64,000 nucleotides of DNA from Falsiroseomonas algicola (GCF_011040385.1 NZ_JAAIKB010000003.1:186001-250000); one strand, 5' to 3'; shown: positions 49,162-58,249, counted from the first letter of the stretch. Made by a program: numbers and translations. The notes: generated from the sequence alone by a model not told the origin.

Positions 49162-49172
49162 GGCGTCGATCC

Positions 49173-49619
49173 TTATGCGCGGCCGCGCATGGCGGTGTGC
49201 AGCGTCTCCACAAGGCTGTCGCCGTAGGAGCGGTAGCAGGCGAGGCGAAAGGCCTCGCCCTGGCGCCAGACGAGCAGCGGGATATAGGCGCCGATGGTGG
49301 CGGCTGCGGCGCCGTCGGGGAAGGCGCGCGGGTGAAGGTCGATCGGCAGGATTGTCGCCAGCGCCTCACGCGCGCGAGGCCCGGCCAGTTCCAGGATGCG
49401 GCGCGCGCCGGTGAGCGATGTGCGGTGAGACGCAGGCACGGCGGGCGGCGAGGCGGGGTCGTGCAGCAGCAGCCATTGCCGCGGCGCGGTCCAGATCGCC
49501 GTCCCCAGCGGCAGGGTGACGGCGGCGGGGCGGTCCGGCAGGCCGGGCAGCAGGTCCGGCGGGCCGTGCAGCGCGGTGCAGGCCAGGCCGGTGATCTCCG
49601 TCAGCGTGAGGTCAGCCAC
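49173..49619 (-). CDS. soxG: sarcosine oxidase gamma subunit
   Basis: This 148-residue protein matches the small gamma subunit of heterotetrameric sarcosine oxidase: LPGLPDRPAAVTLPLGTAIWTAPRQWLLL, ARRILELAGPRAREALATILPIDLHPRAFPDGAAA, and the C-terminal FRLACYRSYGDSLVETL. The gamma subunit has a fold like part of the GcvT family and helps hold the complex together. The GTG start overlaps the soxA stop by 8 bases (GTGGCTGA). Confidence 0.88.
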   Translation of the reverse strand: MADLTLTEITGLACTALHGPPDLLPGLPDRPAAVTLPLGTAIWTAPRQWLLLHDPASPPAVPASHRTSLTGARRILELAGPRAREALATILPIDLHPRAFPDGAAAATIGAYIPLLVWRQGEAFRLACYRSYGDSLVETLHTAMRGRA

Positions 49620-52551
49620 GGGTGCGGCCTCCCTCGATGTCGATGAAGACGGGCTTCACCACCTCGGCCTCGGAATCGTTCCCCCGCACGGGGTCATGGA
49701 TGCGGATGCGCGTGCCGATGCGCGCGGCACCGCCCGAGAGCAGCCCGAGCGAAATCATGTGCCCGAGATGCGGCGACCAGCAGGCAGAGGTGACGTGGCC
49801 GAGATCGTTGTCGGTGCTGATGGCGACACCGGGCTCGAAGAGGTGCGATCCCGCCTTGATGACCTGCGCGGGATCGAGCGCCTTCAGCCCCACCAGCACC
49901 GGCCGTGCGGTATCGGTGAGGGCGGGCCGCTGCGCCATCACGCGGCCGATGAAATCCTTCTTCCGCGACAGCATGCGCCCGAGGCCAAGGTCGCCCGCCG
50001 TGGTCTGGCCGTTCAGCTCTCCGCCCGCCGCATGGCCCTTCTCGATCCGCAGCACGCTGAGCGCCTCCGTGCCGTAGGGCGAGAGCCCATGCAGCGCGCC
50101 GGCGGCCATCAGCGCGTCCATGAAGCGCTCGGCGTCATCGGGCGGCACGCCGATCTCATAGGCCAGTTCGCCGGAGAAGCTGAGGCGGTAGAGCCGCGCG
50201 GGGATGTCGCCCGCGACCATCGCCTCCACGCAGGCCATGTGCGGCAGCGCCGCATTCGACACATCGGCGCTGGTGATCGCGGCCAGGATGTCGCGCGACC
50301 GCGGCCCGGCCAGAGAGACCTGCGCCCAGGCATCCGTCACCGACAGGATCGCGACATCGAGGTCGGGGCGCAGCAGCTGGTGGCAGAACTCGATGTGCTG
50401 CATCACCTTGCCCGCGTTCACCGTGGTGGTGGTGACGAAGAAGCGGTCTTCCGCCAGGCGGGCGACGGTGCCGTCATCCATGACGAAGCCGTCCTCCCGC
50501 AGCATCACGCCGTAGCGGATGCGGCCGACCGCCAGCGTCGAGATGTCGTTGGCATAGACGAGGTCGAGCAGCGCGGCGGCGCCCGGCCCGACGACCTCGA
50601 TCTTGCCGAGCGTCGAGACATCGCAGACCCCCGCGGCAGCGCGGACATTCAGCACTTCCCGGTCCACGCTGTCGCGCCAACCTTTCTCGCCCGCGCGCGC
50701 ATACCATTCGGCGCGCAGCCAGGGACCGGTCTCGACGAAGCTCGCACCGTTCCGCTTCGCCCAATCATGCAGCGGCGTGCGGCGCGTGGGCTTGATGGCG
50801 CGGCCGACATGGTGGCCGGCCAGCGCGCCGATCGCGACGGGGGTGTAGGGCGGGCGGAACATCGTCGTGCCCGTCTCGGGAATCGTACGCCTCGTCTCGG
50901 CCGCGAGGATGGCGAGGCCCACGACATTCGCCGTCTTGCCCTGGTCCGTCGCCATGCCGAGCGTCGTGTAGCGCTTGGCATGCTCGACGCTGCGGAATCC
51001 TTCGCGCGCGGCCAGCGCGATGTCGTCGGCGGTGACGTCGTGCTGGAAATCGACGAAGGCCTTCCCACGCCCGCCCTTCACATGGAAGAACGGCGCCAGC
51101 GCGGCGGGTTCGTCATCCGCGCGCGGCAGGGTCAGCGCCTGTCCGTCATGCCCCGCGTCGCGCGCCGCGGCGAGGCCCGCGCTCGCGCCATCCGCAAGGC
51201 AGGCGGCCAAGGTCATGCGCCCCGCCGCCGCACCCGCCACGGTGAGGCCGGGCGGCGGCGTGCCGGGGGTGAAGGCGTGGATGCCCTCGTTCCAGACGGG
51301 CCTGCCCCCGTGATGCGCGCTGAGGTTCAACGTCGGGTTCCAGCCGCCGGCGACAGCGAGCAGGTCGGCCTCGGTCCTGCTGCCGTCGATCTCCACGCCC
51401 GTCAGCGCCAGCCGTCCCGTGGTGCCCGTCACGCGCCCGCCCAGCACCTGGCGCGCCTTCGCGGCCATCGCCGTGACGGCGGGCGCGACATCCCGCCGCG
51501 CATCCACCACCGTGACCTCCGCGCCCGCGCCCAGCAGGTCCGCCGCCGTGCGCCAGCCATCGTCGCCGGCGGTGAAGACCACCGCGCGCCTGGCCGGCAG
51601 CACGGCGAAACGGTTGAGATAGCCGCGCGCGGCGGCGGCCGACATCACGCCGGGGCGGTCATTGCCCGCGAAGGCGATGGGCCGTTCGACGGCGCCCGCG
51701 GCCAGCACGGCACGCTTCGCGACGATGGTCCAGGCGCGCTGGCGCGGCGTGCCGGGCGGCGGTTCCGCCACATGGTCCGCCACGCGTTCCAGCGCGCCAT
51801 AGTGCCCATCGTCGAAGACGCCGAAGACGGTGGTGCGCGGCAGCAGCGTCACGTCGGGCATCGCGCGCAGTTCGGCCACCACCTGTTCCGCCCATAGCGC
51901 GGCCGGCGCGCCATCGATCTCCTGCCGGTCCTGCAGCAGCCTGCCGCCGACCCGTGAATCCTCATCCGCCAGCACCACTCGCGCGCCGGTGCGCGCCGCC
52001 GCCAGCGCCGCCGCCAGGCCGGCGGGACCGGCGCCGATCACCAGCACGTCGCAGAACAGGTGCGACCGCTCATAGGCATCGGGATCGGGCGCGTCCGGCG
52101 CGCGGCCGAGGCCCGCGGCGCGGCGGATCAGCGGTTCATAGACCTTCTCCCAGAAGGAGGCCGGCCACATGAAGGTCTTGTAGTAGAAGCCGGCGGAGAA
52201 GACGGGGCCGAGCATCCCGTTCACCGCCAAGGCGTCGAAGCGGAGGCTCGGCCAGCGGTTCTGGGAATTCGCCTCCAGCCCGTCGAACAGCTCCGCCACC
52301 GTGGCCCGGGTGTTGGGTTCGCGCCGCGCGCCGCCGCGCAACTCCACCAGCGCGTTGGGTTCCTCCGCGCCGATGCCCCAGACACCGCGCGGGCGATGGT
52401 ACTTGAAGCTGCGTCCCATCAGCGTGACGCCATTGGCCAGCAGTGCGGAGGCGAGCGTATCGCCGGCATGGCCGGTATAGGCCTGGCCGTCGAAGGTGAA
52501 GCGCAGCGTCGTCGCGCGGTCGATCGCGCCGCCGGTCGCAAGCCGGGTCAT
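49612..52551 (-). CDS. soxA: sarcosine oxidase alpha subunit
   Basis: This 979-residue alpha subunit has an N-terminal 2Fe-2S ferredoxin-like fold lacking Fe-S ligands (TLRFTFDGQAYTGHAGDTLASALLANG) and an NAD-binding module (DVLVIGAGPAGLAAALAAARTG). The C-terminal folate-binding GcvT-like domain (AGVCDVSTLGKIEVVGPGAAALLDLVYAND, GELAYEIGVPPDDAERF) passes the methyl group to tetrahydrofolate. The enzyme converts sarcosine to glycine, H2O2 and methylene-tetrahydrofolate. Overlaps on both sides (ATGA with soxD, 8 bases with soxG) show a coupled operon. No glyA, folD or purU is adjacent, unlike in many relatives. Confidence 0.93.
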   Translation of the reverse strand: MTRLATGGAIDRATTLRFTFDGQAYTGHAGDTLASALLANGVTLMGRSFKYHRPRGVWGIGAEEPNALVELRGGARREPNTRATVAELFDGLEANSQNRWPSLRFDALAVNGMLGPVFSAGFYYKTFMWPASFWEKVYEPLIRRAAGLGRAPDAPDPDAYERSHLFCDVLVIGAGPAGLAAALAAARTGARVVLADEDSRVGGRLLQDRQEIDGAPAALWAEQVVAELRAMPDVTLLPRTTVFGVFDDGHYGALERVADHVAEPPPGTPRQRAWTIVAKRAVLAAGAVERPIAFAGNDRPGVMSAAAARGYLNRFAVLPARRAVVFTAGDDGWRTAADLLGAGAEVTVVDARRDVAPAVTAMAAKARQVLGGRVTGTTGRLALTGVEIDGSRTEADLLAVAGGWNPTLNLSAHHGGRPVWNEGIHAFTPGTPPPGLTVAGAAAGRMTLAACLADGASAGLAAARDAGHDGQALTLPRADDEPAALAPFFHVKGGRGKAFVDFQHDVTADDIALAAREGFRSVEHAKRYTTLGMATDQGKTANVVGLAILAAETRRTIPETGTTMFRPPYTPVAIGALAGHHVGRAIKPTRRTPLHDWAKRNGASFVETGPWLRAEWYARAGEKGWRDSVDREVLNVRAAAGVCDVSTLGKIEVVGPGAAALLDLVYANDISTLAVGRIRYGVMLREDGFVMDDGTVARLAEDRFFVTTTTVNAGKVMQHIEFCHQLLRPDLDVAILSVTDAWAQVSLAGPRSRDILAAITSADVSNAALPHMACVEAMVAGDIPARLYRLSFSGELAYEIGVPPDDAERFMDALMAAGALHGLSPYGTEALSVLRIEKGHAAGGELNGQTTAGDLGLGRMLSRKKDFIGRVMAQRPALTDTARPVLVGLKALDPAQVIKAGSHLFEPGVAISTDNDLGHVTSACWSPHLGHMISLGLLSGGAARIGTRIRIHDPVRGNDSEAEVVKPVFIDIEGGRTRG

Positions 52552-52799
52552 GGCCGCGCGGCCTTCACGGCGGCGATGGCGTGGCTGCGCGTGTCGCGCG
52601 TCACCACCAGCCATTGCCGGCAGCCATGGACGTGCTGCCACAGCTCCTCATGCACGCCCGCGGGATTGTCGCGGATATTGACGTAGTCGTGCCACGCCTC
52701 GGGCGGCGCATCGGGCACCGGGCGCGGCGGTGGCTTCGATCCAACGGTGGAGAACTCGGCGCTGCCACGCGGGCCGCAGAAGGGGCAGGGGATCAGCAC
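52548..52799 (-). CDS. soxD: sarcosine oxidase delta subunit
   Basis: This 83-residue subunit has the zinc site Cys5/Cys8 (MLIPCPFCG) and the late HVHGCRQW (His58 and Cys60), with DYVNIRDNPAGVHEELW between, which is the delta-subunit signature. It begins on a GTG whose G is the last base of the soxB TAG stop (TAGTG), and overlaps soxA by 4 bases. The frame is also open upstream inside soxB, but that part is a shadow. Confidence 0.92.
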   Translation of the reverse strand: MLIPCPFCGPRGSAEFSTVGSKPPPRPVPDAPPEAWHDYVNIRDNPAGVHEELWQHVHGCRQWLVVTRDTRSHAIAAVKAARP

Positions 52800-54049
52800 T
52801 AGTGCAGATTCGGCTGGGCGCCGACTCCCTTCTCGTCCAGCACGGCGCCGCTGGCGAAGCGGTCCAGCCGGAAGGCGGCGTTCAGCGCATGGGGCTCCCC
52901 GGTCGCGATGGTGTGCGCGAAGCACCAGCCCGAGGCCGGCGTCGCCTTGAAGCCGCCATAGCACCAGCCGCAATTCAGGAAGAGGCCCTCGATCGGCGTG
53001 CGGTCGATGATCGGCGAGCCATCCATCGACATGTCCATGATGCCGCCCCACTGCCGCAGGTAGCGGAGCCGCGACATGGCGGGGAAAAGCTGCACGCCGC
53101 CCTCCATCACATCCTCCACCACCGGCAGGCCGCCGCGCTGGGCGTAGGAGTTGTAGCCATCGATGTCGCCGCCGAAGACGAGCCCGCCCTTGTCTGATTG
53201 GCTGACGTAGAAATGCCCGGCGCCATAGGTCACGACGCAGTCGATCATCGGCTTCACGGCCTCGCTGACGAAGGCCTGGAGCAAATGGCTCTCGATCGGC
53301 AGGCGCAGCCCCGCCATCGCCGCGACGCGGGACGTATTGCCCGCGACCGCAAGCCCCACGCGCTTCGCCGCGATGAAGCCGCGCGTGGTCTCCACGCCGC
53401 GCACGCGGCCGCCCTCCACCCGGATGCCCGTGACTTCCGTGTTCTGCAGCAGGTCGACGCCGCGCTGGTCCGCCGCGCGGGCATAGCCCCAGGCCACGGC
53501 ATCGTGCCGCACCGTGCCGCCGCGGCGCTGCAGCAGCCCGCCCTTGACGGGAAAGCGCGGATTGTCGGTGTTCAGCAGCGGCAGCATGGCCTTCACCTGC
53601 GCCGCATCCAGCAACTCCGCATCCACGCCCGCGATGCGCATCGCATTGCCGCGCCGCGCATAGGCATCGCGCTGCCCGTCGCTATGCGCCAGGTTCAGCA
53701 CGCCGCGCTGGCTGACCATGGCGTTGTAGTTGATGTCCTGCTCCAGCCCCTCCCACAGCTTCATCGAATGCTCGTAGAAGTGGGTGTTGCCGGGCAGCAG
53801 GTAGTTGGACCGGATGATGGTGGTGTTGCGCCCGACATTGCCGGAGCCGAGATAGCCCTTCTCCACCACCGCGACATCGGTGATGCCGTGCAGCTTCGCC
53901 AGGTAATGCGCGGTCGCCAGCCCATGCCCGCCGCCGCCGACGATCACCGTGTCATAGGCCGCGCGCGGCGTCGGGAAGCGCCAGACCGGCGTCCAGGCGC
54001 GGTTGCCGGTCAGCGCGTTCCGCAGGATGGAAAAAACCGAGTATTTCAT
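52799..54049 (-). CDS. soxB: sarcosine oxidase beta subunit
   Basis: This 416-residue flavin subunit has the FAD-binding VIVGGGGHGLATAHYLAKLHG after a typical about 35-residue N-terminal stretch (MKYSVFSILRNALTGNRAW). Later motifs are YLGSGNVGRNTTIIRSNYL, GGTVRHDAVAWGYARAA (the region of the covalent FMN His in relatives), VVTYGAGHFYVSQSDKGGLVFGGDID, and the C-terminal WGGIMDMSMDGSPIIDRTPIEGLFLNCGWCYGGFKATPA. It holds the site where sarcosine is oxidised. It is the first gene of the soxBDAG operon and is divergent from the TMEM43-like gene. Confidence 0.94.
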   Translation of the reverse strand: MKYSVFSILRNALTGNRAWTPVWRFPTPRAAYDTVIVGGGGHGLATAHYLAKLHGITDVAVVEKGYLGSGNVGRNTTIIRSNYLLPGNTHFYEHSMKLWEGLEQDINYNAMVSQRGVLNLAHSDGQRDAYARRGNAMRIAGVDAELLDAAQVKAMLPLLNTDNPRFPVKGGLLQRRGGTVRHDAVAWGYARAADQRGVDLLQNTEVTGIRVEGGRVRGVETTRGFIAAKRVGLAVAGNTSRVAAMAGLRLPIESHLLQAFVSEAVKPMIDCVVTYGAGHFYVSQSDKGGLVFGGDIDGYNSYAQRGGLPVVEDVMEGGVQLFPAMSRLRYLRQWGGIMDMSMDGSPIIDRTPIEGLFLNCGWCYGGFKATPASGWCFAHTIATGEPHALNAAFRLDRFASGAVLDEKGVGAQPNLH

Positions 54050-54211
54050 GCGGTTCCATCGGCCGAGGGGAGGGGCCCCATCTAAGCCCAGCCCGCACGG
54101 CCCGACCAGGGACCGCGTAGCCTGAAACACCGCGACACCGCCGCGCCATGCAGGGCAATGGACAGTCAATCCGTTCCTGATACCCCTTGCCGGCAACAGG
54201 AGTGATTCGCC

Positions 54212-55345
54212 ATGCCGGATAGCGGAATCGAGGATGTCTTCACCGAGACCACCAGCCAGTCCTGGTTCTCCCGCCTGGGCGGTGCGCTGACGGGGCTGCT
54301 GATCGGCCTGGTGCTGGTCCCCGGCTCCTCCGTGCTGCTGTTCTGGAACGAGGGCCGCGCCGTCCAGACCGCGCAGTCCCTGGCGGAAGGCGCCGGGCTG
54401 GTGCTGCCGGTGGAGCGCCTGGACCGCGCCAATGAAGGGCGCCTGGTCCATGTCTCCGGCCCCGCCCGCATTGCGACACCGCCGCGTGACCCCGAACTCG
54501 GCGCCGCCGTGCCCGAAGGCACCATCCGCCTCCTCCGCACGGTGGAGATGTTCCAGTGGCGCGAGGAGCAGGAGAGCGAGACGCGCAACAAGCTCGGTGG
54601 CGGGACGGAGACGGTGACGACCTACCGCTACACCCGTGGCTGGGCGGAAGGGCGCATCGACAGCAGCCGCTTCCGGCAGCCCGACGGCCACCAGAACCCC
54701 AATCCGCGCCAGGCCAGCGCCGGCTTCGTCGCCCAGGGCGTGACGCTGAACGGCTACCGCCTGACCGACGCGCAACTCTCGGGGCTGCCTGCCAGCGAGC
54801 GGGTGGCGCCGCCCAATGCCCAGGGCGATGGCGTGCGCTATATCGGCGCCGATCCGGCCAGCCCGCGCATCGGTGACCTGCGCATCACCTGGAGCGCGGC
54901 GCGGCCGGAGGCCATCTCCGTCATCGCCGCGCAATCCGGGGAAGGCTTCGCCCCCTACGCCACCCGCGCCGGGGACCGGCTGATGATGGTCGAAGCAGGT
55001 CGCCGCACCCCCGCCGAGATGTTCCGCGCGGCGGAGGAGGGGAACGTCTTCCTCACCTGGATCCTGCGCGTCGTCGGCGCGGTGCTGATGTTCGTGGCCT
55101 TCGCGCTGCTGATGCGCCCGGTGCGGGTGCTGGCCGACATCATCCCGCCGCTCGGCGCGCTGGTCGGCTTCGGCACCGCGCTGGTGGCGGGCGTGGCCAC
55201 CATGCTGCTGGCGCCCAGCGTCATCGCCGTGGCCTGGCTGTTCTACCGGCCGCTGATCGCCATCGGGGTGCTGGCGCTCGGCATCGCAGCGGCGTGGGGG
55301 CTGACGCGGCTTCGCCGGAAGGCGCCCGCCGCGCGCCCGGCCTGA
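54212..55345 (+). CDS. TMEM43-family membrane protein
   Basis: This 377-residue protein has one helix near the N-terminus (LGGALTGLLIGLVLVPGSSVLLFWNEGRAV) and three near the C-terminus, with a large extracytoplasmic domain between. The FWNEGRAV motif, the conserved MFQWREEQESETRNKLGGGTETVTTYRYTRGW block and the tail (RPVRVLADIIPPLG) place it in the TMEM43/LUMA family. The bacterial members' function is not known. It lies between the divergent soxB and a convergent secreted repeat protein (3-base gap), with no clear operon partner. Confidence 0.88.
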   Translation: MPDSGIEDVFTETTSQSWFSRLGGALTGLLIGLVLVPGSSVLLFWNEGRAVQTAQSLAEGAGLVLPVERLDRANEGRLVHVSGPARIATPPRDPELGAAVPEGTIRLLRTVEMFQWREEQESETRNKLGGGTETVTTYRYTRGWAEGRIDSSRFRQPDGHQNPNPRQASAGFVAQGVTLNGYRLTDAQLSGLPASERVAPPNAQGDGVRYIGADPASPRIGDLRITWSAARPEAISVIAAQSGEGFAPYATRAGDRLMMVEAGRRTPAEMFRAAEEGNVFLTWILRVVGAVLMFVAFALLMRPVRVLADIIPPLGALVGFGTALVAGVATMLLAPSVIAVAWLFYRPLIAIGVLALGIAAAWGLTRLRRKAPAARPA

Positions 55346-55348
55346 ACC

Positions 55349-56413
55349 CTATCGCTGGGGCGGCGGGCAGGTCCCGGCCAGCGCGCAGGCCAACTGGTCT
55401 GCCGCTGCCGCGCTGGGTGGCCTGGCGGTGGGCGCCGGGGCCGGTGCGGGCGATGCGGCGGGCGCAGGCACCACCGGGCGTGGCGCGCTGGCAACCGGCG
55501 GCGGGCGCACGGGGTCCGGCGCCGGCGGCGCCGGGCCGGGGATCGGCGACTTCTCCTCCCCGAAACCCTGGCCACCCTGGCTGATCGGGCCGCCGGGCTT
55601 GCCGACGCCGCCATCCAGCGGCGGGCGAGCCGCCTGCTGCGCCGGGGGCTGCGCCACCGGCGGCCTCGGCGCGGCCTGGACGGGCGGCGGCACCGCGCGC
55701 GCCGGGGTCAGGTTCACGTTGCAGGGCTGCTGCCCGACCAGGCCGCGGGCGTGGATGCGGGCGGGCGTGACGATGACGCCATCGAAGCTGGCGGCGCCGC
55801 TGCGGGGCCCCTGGCCGTCCAGCCGCATCAGCGGCGTCGGGTTCACCCCGATGATGCGGCCCTGCATGCGCACATCCTCGAAGGACAGCGTCAGGACGTT
55901 GTTCACGACGGTGGCGCGCGCCGCCATCTCCCCGCTATCCGACAGGCTGCGGGTCGGGCAGCTCACCGTGCCGGCCCAGGCGCCGTCCATGCTGGCCGCG
56001 CCCGCCGCCGGCCGAGGCGCCGCGGCCTGCGGGGTTGCCGAGGGGGGCGCCGCGCCGGCGGACAACACCAGGTTCAGGTTGCAGGGCCGGTCGCCGATCA
56101 CCCCGCGCGCATGCAGCTGCCCCCCCGCGAGCACCACGCCCGTGAAGGCGGCGGTGCCCTGGCGGTTCTCCCCCTCCAGCCGCACCGCTGCCGCGCCCAG
56201 GTTCAGGATGCGGCCGCTGACCACCATCTCCGGCAACGTGACCGTCATCTCCCCGCCCCGGACCTGGCCGCGCACCGGCGTGCTGCCGCTGTCGAAGAGG
56301 CTGCGGGCCGGGCAATCCAGCGTGCCGGTCACCGGCCCCTCGAAGGATTGCGCGCGCGCCGGCAGCGCGAGCAGGACAGGCAGGGCGGCCAGGGCGGCGG
56401 CGCGCAGGAACAA
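55349..56413 (-). CDS. secreted protein with two Cys-pair repeats and Pro-rich tail
   Basis: This protein of about 354 residues has a signal peptide (LRAAALAALPVLLALPARAQ). Two copies of a domain of about 95 residues follow. Each opens G-T-L/V-x-C-P-x-R-S-L-x-D-S-G and closes with I-H/L-H-A-R-G-x-x-G-x-x-P-C-N-x-N-L, so one Cys pair per copy probably forms a disulfide. From about residue 225 comes a long Pro/Ala-rich tail ending LACALAGTCPPP. The family is unknown to me. The TTG at 56413 has GGGAG 6 bases upstream and starts right at the signal peptide; an ATG at 56476 is further away. It is 59 bases downstream of the SUMF1-fold gene and may be the operon's last gene. Confidence 0.65.
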   Translation of the reverse strand: MFLRAAALAALPVLLALPARAQSFEGPVTGTLDCPARSLFDSGSTPVRGQVRGGEMTVTLPEMVVSGRILNLGAAAVRLEGENRQGTAAFTGVVLAGGQLHARGVIGDRPCNLNLVLSAGAAPPSATPQAAAPRPAAGAASMDGAWAGTVSCPTRSLSDSGEMAARATVVNNVLTLSFEDVRMQGRIIGVNPTPLMRLDGQGPRSGAASFDGVIVTPARIHARGLVGQQPCNVNLTPARAVPPPVQAAPRPPVAQPPAQQAARPPLDGGVGKPGGPISQGGQGFGEEKSPIPGPAPPAPDPVRPPPVASAPRPVVPAPAASPAPAPAPTARPPSAAAADQLACALAGTCPPPQR

Positions 56414-56472
56414 GGGGGTCTCCCGGTGCAAAGCGTCCCCAGGATAGGGGATGCGACGGCCAGCTTGCGATC

Positions 56473-58083
56473 TCATCGTGGCGAGGCCGGGGCGGTGGTG
56501 CGCAGGATATCGGCCCGCAGCGTCGCCACGGGCGGCACGCTGCCGCGCCGTGCCGATGCCGCATGGGTGCCGACGAGGGCGACATAGGGCAGCAGTGCCG
56601 GCACGTTCTGCGCGCGCAGTTCCTGGCTCACCACCTCCAGCTCCGCCGGCAGCGCCACGTCGCTGGCCTGGGAGAGCTGGGCGATGATGGCGGCATAGGC
56701 GCGGACGCCTCCCTCCACCTCCGCCTGCACCGCCGCCAGCATGGGGCGCCAGGCCTGGGCCTGCTGCGCCGTGGCGCCGAAGGCACCCGGGTTCTCCACC
56801 ATGCCCTGCAAGCCATTCGCGCGCTGCTGCGCGATGAAGACGTTGCGGGACAGCACGGCCGCGGCCTGCACCTGCGCCCGCGCCGCGACCCGGGCGCGAT
56901 CCGTCCTCTCCCGCGTCTCCCGCGCATAGGCCGCGCCCAACCGATCCAGCGCCGTCTGCATCAGGGGATCGGACTGCTCCCGCCGCAACGCCGCGATCAG
57001 CGCGGCGGGGTCGTCCTGCGTGCTGGCGCGGGCCTGGCTCTCAGCGTCGAAGGCCTGGCGCAGCGCGGCCGTATCCGCCAGGCTCCCCTGCGCCGGGGCA
57101 GCGAGGACGAAGCGGAAGCCGACGGTCGTGATCCGCATGGGCTCGCCGCTCGTCGCGTCATAGGGCGCGTATTCGATCCGGAGGCTGGACCGGAGCTGCG
57201 CCTCGCCCGTGTTGCGGTAATCGCCACCCCGCGCAACCAGGCCCCCGGCAAGCCCGTGCTGCCGCCCGACGCGATTGAGCCTGAACGGCTCCAGCACCCA
57301 CTCCGCCGCATTCCCCAGCATGTCGTGCAGCCCCAGCGGATTGGGCCGCTTCAACCCGATCGGCGAGAGCCGCCCCGCCGCGCTGCGCGGTCCCTGGAAC
57401 CAGGCATAGGCCTCCGGCCCCTCCGGCATCGGGAAGGTGCGGGCCTGGAACTCGGCCTCCGCCACCGCGGCACCCCCGCGCGCCGCATATTCCCACTCCG
57501 CCTCCGTCGGCAGGCGCACGAAGGCCGGCGCACCCCCCCGCCGCGGCAACCGCGCCCCGCCATTGCGCGCGAGGAAGCCCGAGTAGCGCTGCGCCGCCTC
57601 CATCGCCTCGAACCAGCTCACCTCCACCGCCGGCAGCCGCGCCGCGGGAGTATTCGCCGCCGGACAGGCGGGGTTGCGCAACGCCTCCATCTGCGTGCGC
57701 GTCACCTCATACTTCGACATCCAGTAATGCCGCGGCTCCGCCCCGCCGCCGAACGGCCCCACCAGATAGGTGCGCCGCAGATACTCGATGTAGCCCGTCT
57801 CGGTCTCCGCACTGCCCAGCAGCAAGGTGCGGTCATCCAACCCGCCATCGCCCGCCGGCGTATCCACGCGCCTGAAGGCCATCGCCCCCCCACAAGGCAA
57901 GGGCAACACCAGATCATCCGCCAAGGGCCGCGGATTGAACGCCGCCGCCGGCCAGGTCGGCGCGGGCTGCGCCAGCGCTGGGGCGGCGGTGAGGAGGAGG
58001 GCGGCGAGGGTGGCCAGGGCAGGGGGACGCCGTCCCCCTGCACCCCCTGCAAAGGGGCAGCGGCCCCTTTGATCCCCCTTCAA
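56473..58083 (-). CDS. SUMF1/FGE-sulfatase-fold protein with C-terminal helical domain
   Basis: This protein of about 530 residues has a signal peptide (ALATLAALLLTAAPALAQ). A SUMF1-type C-type-lectin-like domain spans about 65-355: YWMSKYEVTRTQMEAL, VEVSWFEAMEAAQRYSGFL, FVRLPTEAEWEYAARGG, LHDMLGNAAEWVLEPF, ARGGDYRNTGEAQLRSS and TVGFRFVL. The two copper-binding cysteines of formylglycine-generating enzymes are missing from the RSSLRIEY region, so it is not an FGE. The last about 170 residues are helical (RERTDRARVAARAQVQAAAVL). The start is uncertain, because the upstream palindromic element supplies most of the possible N-terminus; TTG at 58083 is a working choice. It is downstream of the ABC transporter genes on the same strand. 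Confidence 0.75.
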   Translation of the reverse strand: MKGDQRGRCPFAGGAGGRRPPALATLAALLLTAAPALAQPAPTWPAAAFNPRPLADDLVLPLPCGGAMAFRRVDTPAGDGGLDDRTLLLGSAETETGYIEYLRRTYLVGPFGGGAEPRHYWMSKYEVTRTQMEALRNPACPAANTPAARLPAVEVSWFEAMEAAQRYSGFLARNGGARLPRRGGAPAFVRLPTEAEWEYAARGGAAVAEAEFQARTFPMPEGPEAYAWFQGPRSAAGRLSPIGLKRPNPLGLHDMLGNAAEWVLEPFRLNRVGRQHGLAGGLVARGGDYRNTGEAQLRSSLRIEYAPYDATSGEPMRITTVGFRFVLAAPAQGSLADTAALRQAFDAESQARASTQDDPAALIAALRREQSDPLMQTALDRLGAAYARETRERTDRARVAARAQVQAAAVLSRNVFIAQQRANGLQGMVENPGAFGATAQQAQAWRPMLAAVQAEVEGGVRAYAAIIAQLSQASDVALPAELEVVSQELRAQNVPALLPYVALVGTHAASARRGSVPPVATLRADILRTTAPASPR

Positions 58084-58232
58084 TCGGGTGGTGGTGGGAG
58101 GGGCACTGCGCGCGCGCCGAACCGGCGGTTCCGCCATGCCCCTCCCACCACCACCCGATGCAAAGCCTGGGGTCCAGGGGCCCGCTGGCCCCTGGCAAAG
58201 GGGGTTCGGGGGAAACGGCGTTTCCCCCGACC
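58018..58232. repeat. ~215-bp composite palindromic element
   Basis: Five perfect palindromes follow each other: AGGGGGAC-gcc-GTCCCCCT (58020-58039), CAAAGGGGC-agcg-GCCCCTTTG (58050-58071), a 23-bp inverted repeat (58083-58105 with 58137-58159, 31-base centre), CCAGGGGCC-cgct-GGCCCCTGG (58174-58195), and GGGGGAAAC-ggc-GTTTCCCCC (58212-58232). The left and right halves are also imperfect inverted copies of each other, so the whole is nested. It fills the gap between the FtsX-like gene and the SUMF1-fold gene. It may be a mobile REP/BIME-like element. Confidence 0.8.
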
Positions 58233-58249
58233 TGCCACCCGCGACGCGC

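Noticed and set aside
48412-54049. reading of sox genes as sulfur oxidation (thiosulfate) genes
   Set aside because: All four products match heterotetrameric sarcosine oxidase subunits in the order B-D-A-G; no cytochrome or SoxYZ motifs exist.
53952-54211. promoter elements for soxB and the TMEM43-like gene
   Set aside because: A TTGACT hexamer is present in the divergent region, but no acceptable -10 box at the right spacing was found, so none is claimed.
56473-58083. true formylglycine-generating enzyme
   Set aside because: The SUMF1 fold is present but the paired catalytic cysteines are absent, and no sulfatase gene is nearby.
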